Source: Dillenia suffruticosa
Taxonomy: Eukaryota; Streptophyta; Magnoliopsida; Dilleniales; Dilleniaceae
NCBI GenBank assembly: GCA_033439265.1
Contig: JAVTVX010000031.1
Coordinates: forward strand, 5,627,501 to 5,691,500
Length of the DNA: 64,000 nt
Direction of reading: 5' to 3'
A model generated the notes under the pieces. That model was not told where the DNA came from. It ran no database searches and was given only the letters and a program-made list of their open reading frames with translations. Position 1 is the first letter of the stretch. Each line of letters begins with the position of its first letter. Shown in pieces: positions 11,020 to 24,265 of the stretch. The position numbers and the translations under genes are program-made.

Positions 11020-14000
11020 TGTAACACCGACATGTGATGTACTGTATATTGTACTTCTCATTACTCCATATATGATATATCTTCTTATTTATATAGAAAA
11101 TCACTCAAAATTTTTTCTGAGCCAAAATGCCTTAGAAGAATTTTGGGTATGGCCTCGGGGGTTAAAAAGGGACCCTTTCGGGCCATTTTGAAATTTACGC
11201 GTGCGATTTCGAGTCTAATGAAATTACACATGCAAAATCACCCTAGAAAGTTAACAAAAGTTGAATTTGGGCAAAATCATATCATTTGTTCAGGAGTGCT
11301 CGATGACTACTCACTGGGGGGCGAGAAATGAGCTCTTACGTGTATGAAATTGCTGAAATTTTGCCAAGAAGCCAAATTTAGACTAACTAATGATTTTCAT
11401 AAGTCAAAATGAGATTTTGAGAAATTTGCCAAAACTCGTCCGGTAGGAAGGGAATTTACCTTATCGAGCCAAAATGAAACCCTCGCATGCAAAATTGACG
11501 CCGTGTGGTTTATACATGCTAAATTCACTTTAAAAGTGAATGTTTTAGACAAAAAAATGAAATTTAAGCCATAACACAGAAGTGTTTGGTACCCTAGATT
11601 TTTATCCGATATAACCTAAATTTGTGGGTCAAATCAAAATTTGACCGAGCAAACGATCTCGTTTCCACTCAATATCTATATTTTTAGAATTTACACGTAA
11701 AACGGAGTCCAGAGTAAGATTCCACGCGTTTTGAGATGGAGATTAAATTTTGACCAATCATGAATTTCGTTCACTTCGAAATACGTTTTGATGACCAAAC
11801 GATCTCAGATTTATACGAAACCAGCGGCATTGGACTCAATATGAAAACTTGGGTCCCGTGTGTGATTTAAAAAAATTTTGAGATGAATAGTAACTTTGAC
11901 CGGTCTTGGATCGTGAATCAACGAGTGGATAAGTACAAAGGACAAGCATTTAATGCTCTTGAAGTGTGTGCAGTCACTTTATTGGAATGTATGAATCCAC
12001 TTTATTGGATTTTGTGTGGTTTTGACAAGTGGTATCCTAATATCGGAAGAAACTAATTTTAGTTGGTTTACTATGGTTAAATTTAATTAAGATAGGGTTA
12101 ATTAAACCTAACTAGGGTTAGAACATGACTAAACCTTGGTTGAACAATTAACACAAATCTTTTATTCCCTTCCCAACAAAACCATGAGAGAGCATAAGGT
12201 AAAGAACACTCCTTCTCTTCTTCTTCCTTTCTCCTTAGCCATGAACCCCATTGAAGAACAACCATGATTTTTCCTCACAACCTCCCTACATTTTTATATG
12301 GTTTTGCTCTCCCCTAGACCTAGTATCACATATCCAAAAAGCAGCTCAAAAGAAGCACCACACATAGAGATCTAGGGAGGGACGAAAATTCAAGGAATGG
12401 AGCAAATGTGAAAGTCCAAAGCTTCAATCAGTCTACTATTCATAAGGTAAACACCCACCACCCTCTAGTATAACATATCCAAAATTTATACAAAAAGGAG
12501 AAAGTTTGCTCAGAAAACTAGGGTAGACGAATTTGAAGTCATGATAGAATTTCTGGGTTTTCGGAAGTCTGAACAGGTTGTAATGTTTAGGCTATAGCAT
12601 TTTTTGTGCATAGGCAAGTTAAGTGAAATTTTTACACATGAAACTAGACATTCAAGCTTCAAAATGAGATAAGAACCGTTGCATTCTGAGTAGAGATAGA
12701 TTTTATATGAGTTTTCAAATTTAAGTGTTCTGCACTAATTCCATGTTTAGTCTTGCATTTTTGCCCTGATTTTGACAGCAACATTAACCTAAGTTTTCAA
12801 GGCCCTTCCTGATAGATTCAGATCTTTTGCTAGTTGAAAGAATTATAGATCCATGTCTTAGCTTTCCAACGAGTAAGGATCACCTCAATTCGACCCCTGT
12901 GTCAAAAGTTACAGCCATTCTTCTAAAACTCGTCAAAGGGTCCTCCATTTTTCAACACTAAAAATAGTAGTATTGTACGACCCCCTTCCAGCCCTTGTTT
13001 GCATAAACACAAAAAGGAAACGTTGTAGATCTCTCTTGTATTTACCTACTGTATAAATTATAGCCAATTCAATAGAGGGAATCAAGAGTTATACAAAATC
13101 TCCCAAAACTATGCAGAAATGATTATGTTTCTTGGCCAAAACTGAACAGAGATTTTGGTGGTCAATTGCAAACCCCTTCTATGCATAATTGGAAGAAACC
13201 CAAAACATGAAAAATGTAAGGTTATGTGTCTTCTAGGTATTATAACAATTTCAGATAATTTGGTATTATGTCTTAAACGTTGTGATAGTTGTGCTAAAAA
13301 TTGGTCAAAATCGACATTTAAAATGTAATGTAGGCTAAATGTTACTAGTTCAGGGATTTGTACTAGGAATCGGAGAAAGTGACCAACTAAGAAGTTGTAG
13401 CCTTGTGCCTTGACTACAACATAGTAAAAAATCAGAGTCTTTTCTTGAATATATTGTGAGATAAGGGAAATTTGCTAAAACAAGACAGAATGGAGAGTGA
13501 GATTTATATTAGTTTGAAAATATGGATTTTAAGAAATCTTCCACCGAGATTTTGGACATAAGTTCAACATGAAAAGTGTGAGGTTTTATGTGAGTTAACC
13601 ATAGAAATTGAAATTTTCCAAATCTGACCCCGGTTAAGGAACCTATGGTCAATTCCCTAAAATGGCGCAAGAATAGAACTTGAAAAATCGAGGTTTATCT
13701 ATAACTAGGGTTGCATCACATTTACATTATTATATACACATTACATGATCTCTTAAGTGATACATATTCTACATTGTATTTATAGAGCTTTGTTGGTGAT
13801 ATTGAGGGGATCATTTTTTTGTGTGTCTCGAGATTTGTGCCGGGAGTGGTATACCCTCCCGTATATTGTAAGTGAGATTTATTATATTATGTGTTCAATG
13901 CATAACAATATATTTTAAAACGTTTTTCAATGCAAGCATGAATTATGATCGTGTGCTATGATTTTTGGAATAAATTTGTGAAATGTTTTGTGAATCATTA

Positions 14001-15397
14001 GAGTTTCTACAACATGATTTTTATTGTGAAATGTGCATCCAAATGATTTGCGAAATGAAAAATGTGCCATTGCCTCGATATACATATGATTTTTATGAAA
14101 TCAATTATGAGAAGTGTTTGATATGGTTTGATAAATGTTGACATGGCACGTACATTATGATGATATTATATTATCGGCCGAAGGCCTTTATGCATACTAT
14201 GATGATATGATTTATGAGATACGCCCATAGTTAGGTATGCCGTAACTACGAAGGGTGTTTGTAGAGGCACCCATTTTGCCCGGATACGCTTCTGCAGGAG
14301 ATATCCCCAAACGTCTTATATGATATTAGAACTCGACACGATACTAGTTGGGTTGAACCCGAAAGGGGGAGGACTAAGTAACGCCCTGGTATAGCACCTG
14401 ATGAGGTCCGTTGTCAACATCAGGGTAGAAAGCATTTTCTAACTATGTATATAAAAACCCTCGATGCGCCTGCTATTGGTCATGGTCAACCTTTATCATG
14501 AACTGATTTTGGCATACTCTATACTTGTATGATTCGATTGATATGGATACATATATATTTGAAATGTATGAAAAATAATGATTTATGATGAATTGTTCAT
14601 TATGCACTGTTTTCATACATTATGCGGACTTGTGGATCTATTGAATCATTTTGACACTCCATTTTTCGTCAACATATTGAACAGACTTATATATACCCTC
14701 TCACTCACTGAGTATTCCACATAATACTTACCTCTCACTTTCTGTTCCATAGAGATAGCTATAGTGGGACGCGTTGCGACATAGCTGCGCACGAGATTTT
14801 GTTAGAGACATCGGATCTGGATATGGTGTTAACCATTTTTTCGCAAAATTGTGTTTAAAGATATGGGATGATATATATATATATTTGTATATTTGAGATT
14901 GTAGATAAACTATTGTACATGTATATAAAAGGGATGACTGTATGTAAATAATTGTACATTTTATTGTAACTCTCATTTTATTGTATTACATTGAGGTATG
15001 ATTGTACTATTGTGTTCAATCACTTTGGGAAACGTGTCATGTCAAGAATTGTCTATTAGGTTCGCTCGGTGCCACCTCTAAATCACAGCAGGGGTGACTG
15101 GCGACTGTTCATGCCTTTGATGGGGGCATGGCAGTAGAGGTCTGTGAATAAGACTGGAATAGCCTTACGTTATTTTAGATGTTGACAGGGATGTGGATTG
15201 ATTGCTTGTATTGATAATTTACCAGGTTGGCCTTTATACATTGATATGTATTGATTGACGGGATTTTGATATAGGATGGACCTCCGATTTATAGGGAGGT
15301 TCTGTCCATTTATTTGTTGATGGTTTAGAATTTAATGTCAGCATCCGAGATAGCGTGGCAGCTGCTCATGCCTTGGATCGAGGACTAGGGCGTGACG
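11020..15397 (+). mobile_element. Solo LTR C nested in LTR B
   Basis: It starts TGTAACACCGACATG at 11020 and ends near AGGGCGTGAC at 15397. LTR B's terminal sequence resumes at 15398. The flanks GCGGC and GAGGT agree at three of five bases, so the target duplication is weak, but comparison with the LTR B copy at 32641-32691 supports the breakpoints. It is about 4.4 kb. It shares with C2 (20627-24265) the region around 14150-14460, including GTAACTACGAAGGG and CCGGATACGCTTC. It has the GGGAGTGGTATACCCTCCC module (about 13842-13862) and the GAGTAT...AATACTTACC module (14699-14735). No coding sequence is present. Confidence 0.75.
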
Positions 15398-15442
15398 GAG
15401 GTGGTTTGTTCGCATGCTCGACCTACAGGTCGAGGAGTGACA

Positions 15443-15769
15443 CGTTTCAAGTTTGAGGATGCTTGAATTTGAACTTCCGAGAGAGGATGTCGGTTGCGGA
15501 GAATCTTACTAACCAAAATGTTCTACAGTTAGCCATGAGGGTCGAGCAAACGGTACTTGAGAGAGGCAAGGTTAGGGAGTACCATGAGAAGAACAAAAGG
15601 TCCGGCGGATTCACACCAAGCCAAAACTCCAAGAAGAGCAAGAGTATGGGTTTCTATAGTGGTGGTTCTATCTCAGGATCGGTTGACACTCCCCAAGGCT
15701 ATTCATCCTTCAAGTCAAATACTTCTAGTCGAAATGTTGGATCGGGAGAAAGATCGAGAGAAAGTAAAG
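15443..15769 (+). mobile_element. Element D gag, second part
   Basis: Capsid-to-linker sequence (NFELRERMSVAENLTNQN, then a Ser/Gly-rich linker) resumes directly after LTR B and stops at the hAT target duplication. The reading order matches Ty3 gag between the capsid block and the zinc knuckle. Confidence 0.8.
15762..15769. repeat. 8-bp target duplication of the hAT element (left)
   Basis: AAGTAAAG here is repeated exactly at 19313-19320, as expected for a hAT insertion. Confidence 0.95.
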
Positions 15770-16025
15770 TAGACATGTGCCCAGGCTGGTTTGGGCTCGA
15801 AAACTGGCCTGGCCGCCCAAAAAAAGCCCGGCCCGAGAACTGAATCGGAGCTACAATAACCCAGCCCAGCCCAAACCGGGTACTGTAGTGGGTCGGGCCG
15901 ATTCCAACGGTCCCAACAACTCTTTTTTTTTTAATTTTTGAATTTTTTCTAATTTTATCCCTCCTAACAGTTATAAAACGGCTAATTTTGAAGTTATTTT
16001 GGTCCATATGGTCAAAAACTTTTCC

Positions 16026-16033
16026 TATAAATA
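16026..16033 (+). promoter_or_regulatory. Candidate TATA box of the hAT transposase
   Basis: TATAAATA lies about 250 bp inside the left end, ahead of a pyrimidine-rich leader and some 770 bp before the first recognisable transposase codons. The intervening 16100-16790 stretch shows no convincing coding and may be leader or intron. Confidence 0.45.
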
Positions 16034-16799
16034 CCTTACACCCCATTTCCAAAATCCTCACAACAAAATATCTCTTTCTCTCACATCTACATTCTCTCAA
16101 TATTACTACATTCTCTCAATTTTCATTACTATTTCGATCCTCATTTCATTTTCACTATTTTTACAATTCTTTATACAATTTTCATTATCATTTTCTACAC
16201 CATTTCCATTATCCTTATTTCCACCAATTTACACCCGATTTTCATTATCTACATTTTCCACCATTATCCTTATTTCTATCATTTTATTCAAAAAACACAT
16301 TTTTATTAAACACATTCTCAAATTTATACTTTAAACTTTTGTGAAACTTATTGACTTACTATGCAATGGCATAATATGATTAGGAAAATTCTGTTTGGAG
16401 GCAACTAATTGTTGAAGGAAAGAGGTACTTAAGCGAGGACAGACAAGTTTCACCTTTTACCTGGAAACTTTCCTGGTGTTCTTGTTACAGAACGGTCTGG
16501 GAGGAGAAAGGAGGATTACAAATTTTCCACAACCTTCAACATTGATTAAGATTTTGCAAGATTTCAAGATTGAGAACAGAAATTCAAGATTTTGTGAAAA
16601 ACAAATACGATATCCATCAAGTCGGTACATTTTATTTTTTTGCATCTTTATTTTCTTGCATTTGCATTACATTTGCATTACTTTTTTTAAAAAAAAATTT
16701 AATCTTAATTTTTTTAAAAAAAAATTAATCTTAAATGTCCTTTTAAAAATTTAATCGTTTATTTTATTTTAAAAATTTATTCTTAATTTTTTAATAAAA

Positions 16800-18783
16800 T
16801 GGCCGGAACACATTCTTCCTAATCTTCTCAACAAATGAAATTTCTGACAATATAGATATTGAAATTCTTTTCCAAGAAACAGAATCTAGTAATACAGAAT
16901 CTAATACAACACGGACTAAAAAAATGATATTAATATATGGATATTTTTTGAGAAAAAAAATGAAGAACAAAAGGTAATTTGTAAAATTTGTTATCAAAAA
17001 TATAAATTTTTGAAGAGTTGGGGGTATGCACACTTAGGAGACACTTAATTAATAATCATCCAGATAAATTATCACAAACAAGACAAACACAAATTACTAC
17101 AGGGGAGATAATATAATTGATACATTTAAATATAATTCAGATAAAGAAAAAATTAGACAAATAGAATGACCATTAAGAAAAGAATTACCACTTAGTATAG
17201 TTGCATGTCCCGTATTTGAAGAATATGTACAAAAATATTTACAACCCGATTATAAAAAAAGTAGTAGAAGATCCGATAGGAGGAGATCATTAGATAAATA
17301 TCAAGAATTAAAAAATGGTATAATTACACAATTTATTATTAGTGATTGTAAATTTTCATTAATTTCGGATATTTGAAAAAATGAATATAAAAAAAATATT
17401 ATATTGTTCTAACATGTTATTGGATAAATAATTCATGGTTTTTAGAAAATAGAATTTTAGCTTTTCAACGTTGGAAATTTTCACATTTCGATACACATAT
17501 AGTTAGAATAATTTCAAATATTGTTTATAACTATGAAATAAGGGATATAATTTTTTCTATTTCATTTGATAATGTTTCGGTTAATACTACTGCAATTAAT
17601 AGTTTAAAAAATTCTTTAAACACAATTTTAAATGGAACTTTTTTTCATGTTAGATGTGTATGCCATATAATTAATTTATGTGTTAAGCATGGTTTAGCAA
17701 TGGGAGAACTATTTTTAAAATCTATTCGCGATTTAATTTATCAAATAAGAAATTTTTCTGCAAAAACCCAAGAAATTAGATAATTATATTTGTTACATAA
17801 TAAAAAATATAAAAAATTTAAAATGGAATGTGACATTAAGTGGAATTCAACATATGACATGTTACAAGGTATACTTATTTTTCAAAATATTTTAATTGAA
17901 TTTGCAAATTCAAATTACGAATACGGTTTTATTGATAATAACGCTTTTGATTTTGCATCTACACTTACTAAATTATTGAAAACTTTTTATTTATGTATAA
18001 ATTTATTTTCCGAATATTATTATCCGACTACTTATTTAATGTTATCAAATCTTTGTAAAATTATTTCTGTATTTAATGAATTTGAAAATGAAGAAAGATT
18101 TAGTGAAATTATTATTTCTATGAAAACAAAATTTTTTTAAATATTATGAATAAATTCTAATTTGATATTTAGTTGTTAGTGTATTAGATCCACTTATTAA
18201 AATTGAAGATGTTGAAATGTTAATAGATTGTTTTGCACAAATTTTTCCATCAGAAATATCTATTAACCCACATTTTTTAAAATAACAAATATCTCATACT
18301 TTACAAACAATATTTGAACTATATGAAAAGTAAAAAAATAATTTAAATACTAATAATGTAGGTAGTAGTAGTAGTAATAGCACTCAATCATTTTCATTTT
18401 CAAATCTCTTACACATATTAGAAAAAAACAAAAAAATTCGTCATAATCATTTAACAAATTACTTTTATATAAACAAACGCCTAGATTAGAAGATTTTGAT
18501 AATACAGATTTATATGATATATTAGGTTGGTGGAAAAATAATGTATCGTATTATCCAATTTTGGCCTAAATGGCTAAAAATGTACTAAACCCTCCGGTAT
18601 CCATAGTGTCATCGGAAAGTGCTTTTAATCCAGGTAGTCGAGTGTTAATCGAGAAACGTACAAATTTAGCAGAAGACACTTGAAAAGTCTTAATTTGCAT
18701 TAAAAGATTAGAAGGATGCAGAAAAAGAATGCAAGGAATTATGAAAATTCGGAAAATGATGAACAAAAAGTAGAAGAAGAATA
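16800..18783 (+). pseudogene. hAT transposase (BED zinc finger, RNase H-like core, dimerisation domain), degenerate
   Basis: Domains occur in the usual hAT order. A BED finger has ICKIC near 16977-16991 and LRRHLINNHPDKL near 17034-17072. The core carries SFDNVSVNTTAIN (about 17560-17600), where hAT transposases hold a catalytic aspartate, and FFHVRCVCHIINLCVKHG (about 17641-17690), the classical hAT signature. KWNSTYDMLQG follows at about 17838-17868. A LDPLIKIEDVEML stretch lies near 18185, and the C-terminal dimerisation region at 18510-18770 reads as WWKNN, then SSESAFN-like, then RTNLAEDT. In-frame stops (for example at 17374-17376 and 18138-18140) and several frame changes break it, so no full-length protein can be made. 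The open stretch at 17790-18140 is only a fragment. The family is AT-rich, and codon use matches the rest of the element. Confidence 0.88.
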
Positions 18784-19312
18784 ATAATAATAATAATGTA
18801 ACAAAAAAATCAAAGTGACGTAAAAATCAAAATAATATAACAAAAAAAATTAGTAGATTTTAAAATCCAAGTGATGAGTTTAGTAGTAGATGTATACAGA
18901 ATTCGGTAGAACCACTCTAAAAATTTTGTGTCTCTAATTTTTATTTTATTTTTTTATAAAATATGAATTAAAAAAAAATGAATAAATAAATCATTATAAG
19001 AAAATAAAAAACAAAACAACAACAAAGTTAAAAAAAATGGAGTTAAAAAAATAAAATAGAATTAAAAAATAAAGTTACAAAAAAAGAGTTAAAAAAGGGC
19101 AATAGAAAAAAAAAATTCTAGGCCGAACCGGGCCCGGCCCAGTGTAAACCGTCCCGGCGGTTCCCGTTTAGCGGGTTGGGCCTGTTCAACTTAAAAAAAT
19201 TTTGGAATCGGCCTGGCCCGGCCTGGATTAGCCTAGGAACCCTAGCCCGGCCGCGATTCCGAGAACAGCGCTTGAACCGGACCGGCCCCGGCCCGGCCCG
19301 GTTACAATACTA

Positions 19313-19320
19313 AAGTAAAG
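19313..19320. repeat. 8-bp target duplication of the hAT element (right)
   Basis: AAGTAAAG, identical to 15762-15769. Confidence 0.95.
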
Positions 19321-19500
19321 GAAACCCTTATTCAAATTGCAAGGGATATCGTTTGGGTCTGTGTAGGGGACATAGAAGATGTTATCACTGTAGGAAAGAG
19401 GGTCAGCTTCGACACTCTTGTCCCGAGTTGTATGTGAAAAGGCAAGGGGGAGTCAACAAGTTTAGGGTCCTTCTAGCGGCTCCAAAGGTGGCCCGACTAC
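19321..19500 (+). mobile_element. Element D gag zinc knuckle
   Basis: Translation gives a CYHC...GQLRHSCPE knuckle (near 19383-19425), the CCHC nucleic-acid-binding motif of Ty3 nucleocapsid. It follows the hAT insertion directly. Confidence 0.75.
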
Positions 19501-19589
19501 TATGTCAACACCTTCTACCCGTGCCACTTTGAGCACAAGGATGGGAAGCAACACCATAACTACCCCTACTCAACACTCTCAACTAAAAG

Positions 19590-19980
19590 CCCAGGTGAGA
19601 ATTTATGCCATGACAAATGAAGAGGTTCAAGACTATCTGAATATGGTCACAGGTACGATGAAAATCTTTGATGTTAATGCTTGTGTGCTAATAGATACTA
19701 GATCTAATAATTCATTTGTGAGTACGAGTTTGGCTAGACATTCTGATAGGCCTCTAACTCCACTTGTGGTAGAGATGTTGGTTATCACTCATTTAGGGTA
19801 ATAGCTGATTAGAGAAACCGTGTATAAGAATTACGAGGTGAAGGTCAATGAGGTAATGCTTGAAGAGGATTTGATTCCGTTACAGATGAGTGATTTTGAT
19901 GTTATCTTGGGTATGGATTGGCTACATTTTTATTGGGTATCAGTGGATTGTTTCATGAAGGAAGTAAAATTCTAGAAATC
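19590..19980 (+). mobile_element. Element D protease region
   Basis: A retropepsin-type block lies near 19675-19730 (NACVLIDTRSNNSFVS), with VILGMDWLHFYW near 19893-19930, the characteristic distal protease motif of plant Ty3 elements. It is part of a broken pol. Confidence 0.8.
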
Positions 19981-20129
19981 GGGGTCCCTAACACTTGTCT
20001 TTGTTGGTAGGAATCGGGTGTTACCAATCTATGTGATTTCAGCTCTTGAAGCATGGAGACTAGTACACAAAGGGTACAAAGCTTACTTAGCCTACATTAT
20101 TGACACCATGGTAGAGAGTCTTAATTTGA

Positions 20130-20626
20130 ATGATGTTCCCATAGTAAATCAATTTCTGAATGTTTTTTCGGAAGAGTTGCCTGGATTACCACCGGTCTGG
20201 GAGTTTGACTTTACCATAGATTTGGTTGCCGATATTGCACTGATTTCTATCCCTCCATATCAAATGGCATCCATGGAGTTCAAAGAGTTGAAGGTTTAGC
20301 TTCAAGACTTGTTGGACAAGAGATTCATCCAACCGAGTACCTCACCTTGGGGTGCTCCAATTCTGTTTGTGAAGAAGAAAGACGGAATCCTCCAGTTATG
20401 CATTGACTACCGGTAGCTTAATAAGGCAATGATCAAGAACAAGTATCCTCTTGTGAATTGACGATCTTTTCGATCAACTTCAAGGGGCTAGTATATTTTC
20501 AATAATAGATTTGAGATCGGGTTACTACCAATTGAGGATTAAGAGTGATGATATCCATAGAACTGCATTTAGAACGTAGTATGGGCACTACGAGTTTTTG
20601 GTGATACTCTTCGGATTGATGAATGT
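20130..20626 (+). mobile_element. Element D reverse transcriptase, first part
   Basis: The linker NQFLNVFSEELPGLPP leads into early reverse-transcriptase motifs (PPYQMA, then [23 protein letters not shown] and CIDYR). The region ends at the LTR C2 insertion and continues at 24266. Confidence 0.8.
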
Positions 20627-23600
20627 TGACATACCCTGACTCTCGAGTAGGACACGCAACAACCGTCGCATTATCTCGACATACAAGCAGCATCTCCCCA
20701 TATACCTGGACAACGCAAAGCATTCGTCTTTACCTGTTAAAACCTGTTTTTCCTCAAATAACATTTCCCAAGTAAAATATAAATTTTAAATGCAATATTT
20801 TGCCTCAATGCATGAATATACAATGAGTTCGAGTGTTTCAATTTACATTTACAATAACATATTTATGTCATCCCATAAAATGTACAATGGTCACTCTATG
20901 GATCTCAAATATATATACAATGTCTAACTTCATTATGGAAGAATGGTTGGTACCATACCTAACACTGGTCGTCTCCAAAGGGATGTCAAGTGTGTCAAAA
21001 ATCTCTCGACACGTCTCCCTGCCAAAACTATATCTGTCATTATGGAAAAGTGAGGGATGAGTATTATGGGAGAATACTCAGTGAATGAGGGGATCGACAT
21101 TATGTTATCAATAGAATGTGTGAGCACGGAGTATCAAAGCTTATTCCAAACATTATGATATTATAAATTGAGCATGGCATTTCCATAAATCAAGTGATCA
21201 TGTATCATACATCATAACATCAACATATGCATCCTTTTACATTTCAAAAATCATTTAGAGTTTACCAATAAAATATCTCCAGCAATGATCTACCAGGACC
21301 AATGATTGGCACATTGGGGTTTATATGCAAGTATAAAAAACATTTAGCTCTATACCCCAATGTTAGCCATGAGCCTCACTAAAGGCTAGCACGTGTCTTC
21401 GCACACATACATAATCAACCATGTATAGAATCTTGTTTGGTGCTAGACAGTGGTGTCACACATGTCCTCCCCGATTTGGTTTAACCGACCGCAACTATAC
21501 ATATAACGTTTGGGAGATACCTCCTACAGAAGTATATCCGAACATAATGGGTGCCTCTACCAACCCCCTTCGTAGCTGCGGTAGTCCATCAAGGATATCA
21601 TCATATCAAGTCCACTAAGAACATCAGCACATCATCACATCATAAGTAGGCATCCAGCGCACATATTTCAATTAAACTATTTCAAATCGGTGTGTCAATG
21701 CAATGGAAGAATATAAATCATATCAAGTTTTCAAGAATGACATGATATCATTTCAACACAATTCATGGATGCATATCATTTAAATTAATCATTTGGAACA
21801 CTCCAATTATCAGAAAAGAAGTATTTGTAAAATATAATTCAAATCCCATGCTTTTACACATGTCATAAAATATGTCGTTTTGAAACGTTATAGAATATAT
21901 ATTTTTACTCAATCAAGAACATAGCGTCAAAATCCCATTCACATATATGTAAGAGTATGTCACTCCCGAAAATGTACCACAATGTGTAGGAATGTGCTCC
22001 CCTTGTTCGATCACCAAACGTGTCACTACAATGGTAACACAAAATATGTATAAAATTTGTATCATAAAATTGAAAAACACAATGTTAAATTGTGTTCTCA
22101 ATTAATCCTTCACCTAGGATCAAGGTTAGGACATTATAGGTAGGCTTCTAAGGTATACACATGTTGTCCTCTTTTTATCACCAAATCGGCAACTTCAGTT
22201 TCCCATTTATAAATATACTTCATAACTCACCACACATACGTATGTGTCTCCAATTACATGCCAAAAAAATTCCTGATCTTTACCACATTCTATCCTCTTC
22301 AGAGATTTCAAATTCTACATACTTCACACATGCACATGCTCATGCATTCCTTACATTCTTGGCAACTCATCAATTTAATTCACGTTTCATCCAATCACTT
22401 TAAACCAACCATTATACACAATTATTGATCACCTTTGCACTTGAATTCTGCACACATAATTGGCCTTTTGAAACCAAAATTTTCTGCCCATCAAAAACAC
22501 ATTTCTTTTCCAAATTTCTTAGCCAAACACAATCAACTTCATGTACACATTTCTTACATCAATTTAAATCAACAACCACACATAATTTTCATCACATTTA
22601 CACTAAAATTCTGCACACATAATTTGTCCTTTGAACACTACATTTAGCTTATCAAAACATAATGCTTTTCATCCAAATTTTCGGCCACACAAGGTTCAAA
22701 CTTTCTGCATAGTTAATTACCACAATGAAGGACAAATTTTGCACACAAAATTTCTGCATACATTCCTCATGCTTCATTGGGTTCCACCTAAGCTCTTAGT
22801 TATGAAAATCATTACAAAACATCACATTAACACATTTTAACAATGTCCTCAAAATTCTGCAAGGTGCAGAATTTTTCTTACCACAAAATATGATGATTCA
22901 AGCCCAAACAAGATTTTTCTTCACAACATTTCCATTTCTCCCTTGCTCCTAGCTCTCGGACAATGTAAGTTCACCAAGCTCCAAATTTAGATATGTTATA
23001 CTAGGGTTAGAGTGTAATGAATCTACACCAAAATTTCAAAGAGTTGTTTGAAGAAATCATACCTTTCTTCAATGGTAATGCTCAAGGCTCTCTTGAATCT
23101 TCACCATGTAAAACTCGTTCTTTTGCTCCAATTTTTGGATATGTTGTAGTTGGGTTTGTGAGGATTTGATCTATATAAAAATATTTGGCTGTTGTTGTAG
23201 AAAAAAAAATTTGGATCTCCTACTTGAAGCTCACAGTCATGGAGGAAGCATGGAGAAAGAACTTTGCTTCTTCTTGCTTGCATACTTATGGTTTTGGAAG
23301 GAGAAAAGGAAATGTTTGCTTTGTTATATCTTGCCTAATTTAATCCTATCCATCCAACAATTTCAAGATTAATTCTAACCCTATGATTTATTTTGCCACA
23401 TAAGCAAAGTTCACTCTCTCCCACGTATTCTCCCTTTAGAAAGTACTTTTTCATACTACTTCTCTCTATTCAACATTAATTGCATGTCTCTCAACCATCA
23501 AGATCCAAGTTCTCACAAATTTTGATCCAATTCCAAATCAATCTTTACCGTTGATTGATTTCCAAGAAAACCTATTCTTTCACTCAATGAATAGTATTCT

Positions 23601-23694
23601 TGTCTTCCACTAACTCAAATACAATGACCCAAATTAATTCATCTTACTTCCATTCAATTCCCACCCTTCGATTAACTTTTCAAAAACCCAAAAA

Positions 23695-23736
<42 letters not shown>

Positions 23737-24265
23737 GGCCACCTCACCCAACAACTCTCAATTCTCTCTTGTTATTCACGGTTTTGGGGGGTGCATTGCC
23801 AAAATACTTCTAAAATTTTATTAATTACAAATAAGTCCCTTGACTAATAAAAATTATATTTTGACCCCAAAAATTTTTATAATTCTAAGTTGGACCCAAA
23901 ACCTCGTATTAGGCTTAATTTAATTTTTCTCGCTTCAAAACGTAGTTGTTTAGTATTTCCTAGAAACATTCGATCCGATTAGGTTTTTTATCGGTGATTT
24001 TTTAGAAAAGTTACGATTTAACTCTACGACATAAGGTTTATCCAAAGTTGAGGTTCCTATACACTCTAGTGTCATTCTCATTGTTATTGGACCATCGGTG
24101 GTCATTTTAAAAATTTTTGAATTCTCGGTGATTTAGGCCAGTATTTTGATGAGTGGTTTTAACGGAAAAATTTCTTAATGAATTTTTCTACAGATAATAT
24201 GATCAATGGCATATATAAAATGACGAGAAGTACAATAGTGGATACACCGAGGTGTCGGTATTACA
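20627..24265 (-). mobile_element. Solo LTR C2, reverse orientation, inserted in element D reverse transcriptase
   Basis: On the minus strand it starts TGTAATACCGACACC (24265) and ends GGGTATGTCA (20627). The flanks AATGT and ATTGC match at three of five bases, and the reverse transcriptase reading continues across the site. It is about 3.64 kb. It carries a CT-rich leader with a microsatellite (23700-23731), an AAAG/GTATGA donor-like site near 23065, and the GAGTAT...ATACTC module (21051-21090). Its GGATATACTTC-containing core near 21480-21600 is shared with LTR C, and the stretch at about 21174-21745 is copied at 61857-62431. There is no coding sequence, so it is a solo LTR younger than element D. 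Confidence 0.82.
23700..23731. repeat. CT microsatellite in the LTR C2 leader
   Basis: A (CT)n run on the plus strand, which is GA on the LTR's sense strand. Confidence 0.9.

Larger units (their letters stand above)
8352..15442 (+). mobile_element. Solo LTR B inserted in element D gag, itself hosting LTR C
   Basis: It starts TGTAATACTGA at 8352 and ends CGAGGAGTGACA at 15442. The flanks are CATTT (8347-8351) and CGTTT (15443-15447), a 4-of-5 target duplication, and gag coding continues across the site. Without the nested LTR C (11020-15397) it is about 2.7 kb. A TATAAAG box lies at 8957, and an AG/GTAAGAG donor-like site at 9068-9075. The pattern around 10062-10095 resembles the TACTCTCCCC module, and the GAGTAT...ATATTCACCC module lies at 10674-10706. 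The stretch from about 9780 to 11019 matches 31430-32660. There is no coding sequence, so it is a solo LTR, younger than element D and older than LTR C. Confidence 0.85.
15770..19312 (+). mobile_element. hAT-superfamily DNA transposon in element D gag
   Basis: The ends are TAGACATGTGCCC and, inverted, TAGTATTGTAACC: a short imperfect terminal inverted repeat beginning TAG, flanked by a perfect 8-bp duplication. Subterminal regions at both ends (15783-15900 and 19120-19305) are dense in GGCCCGG and GGCCTGG motifs, as in plant Ac/Tam3-like elements where such repeats bind transposase. The body is AT-rich and holds a degenerate BED-finger hAT transposase. The length of 3,543 bp suits an autonomous hAT. 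Intact ends and target duplication indicate one simple insertion after element D arrived. With the transposase broken, it could move only with help from another element. Confidence 0.93.
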
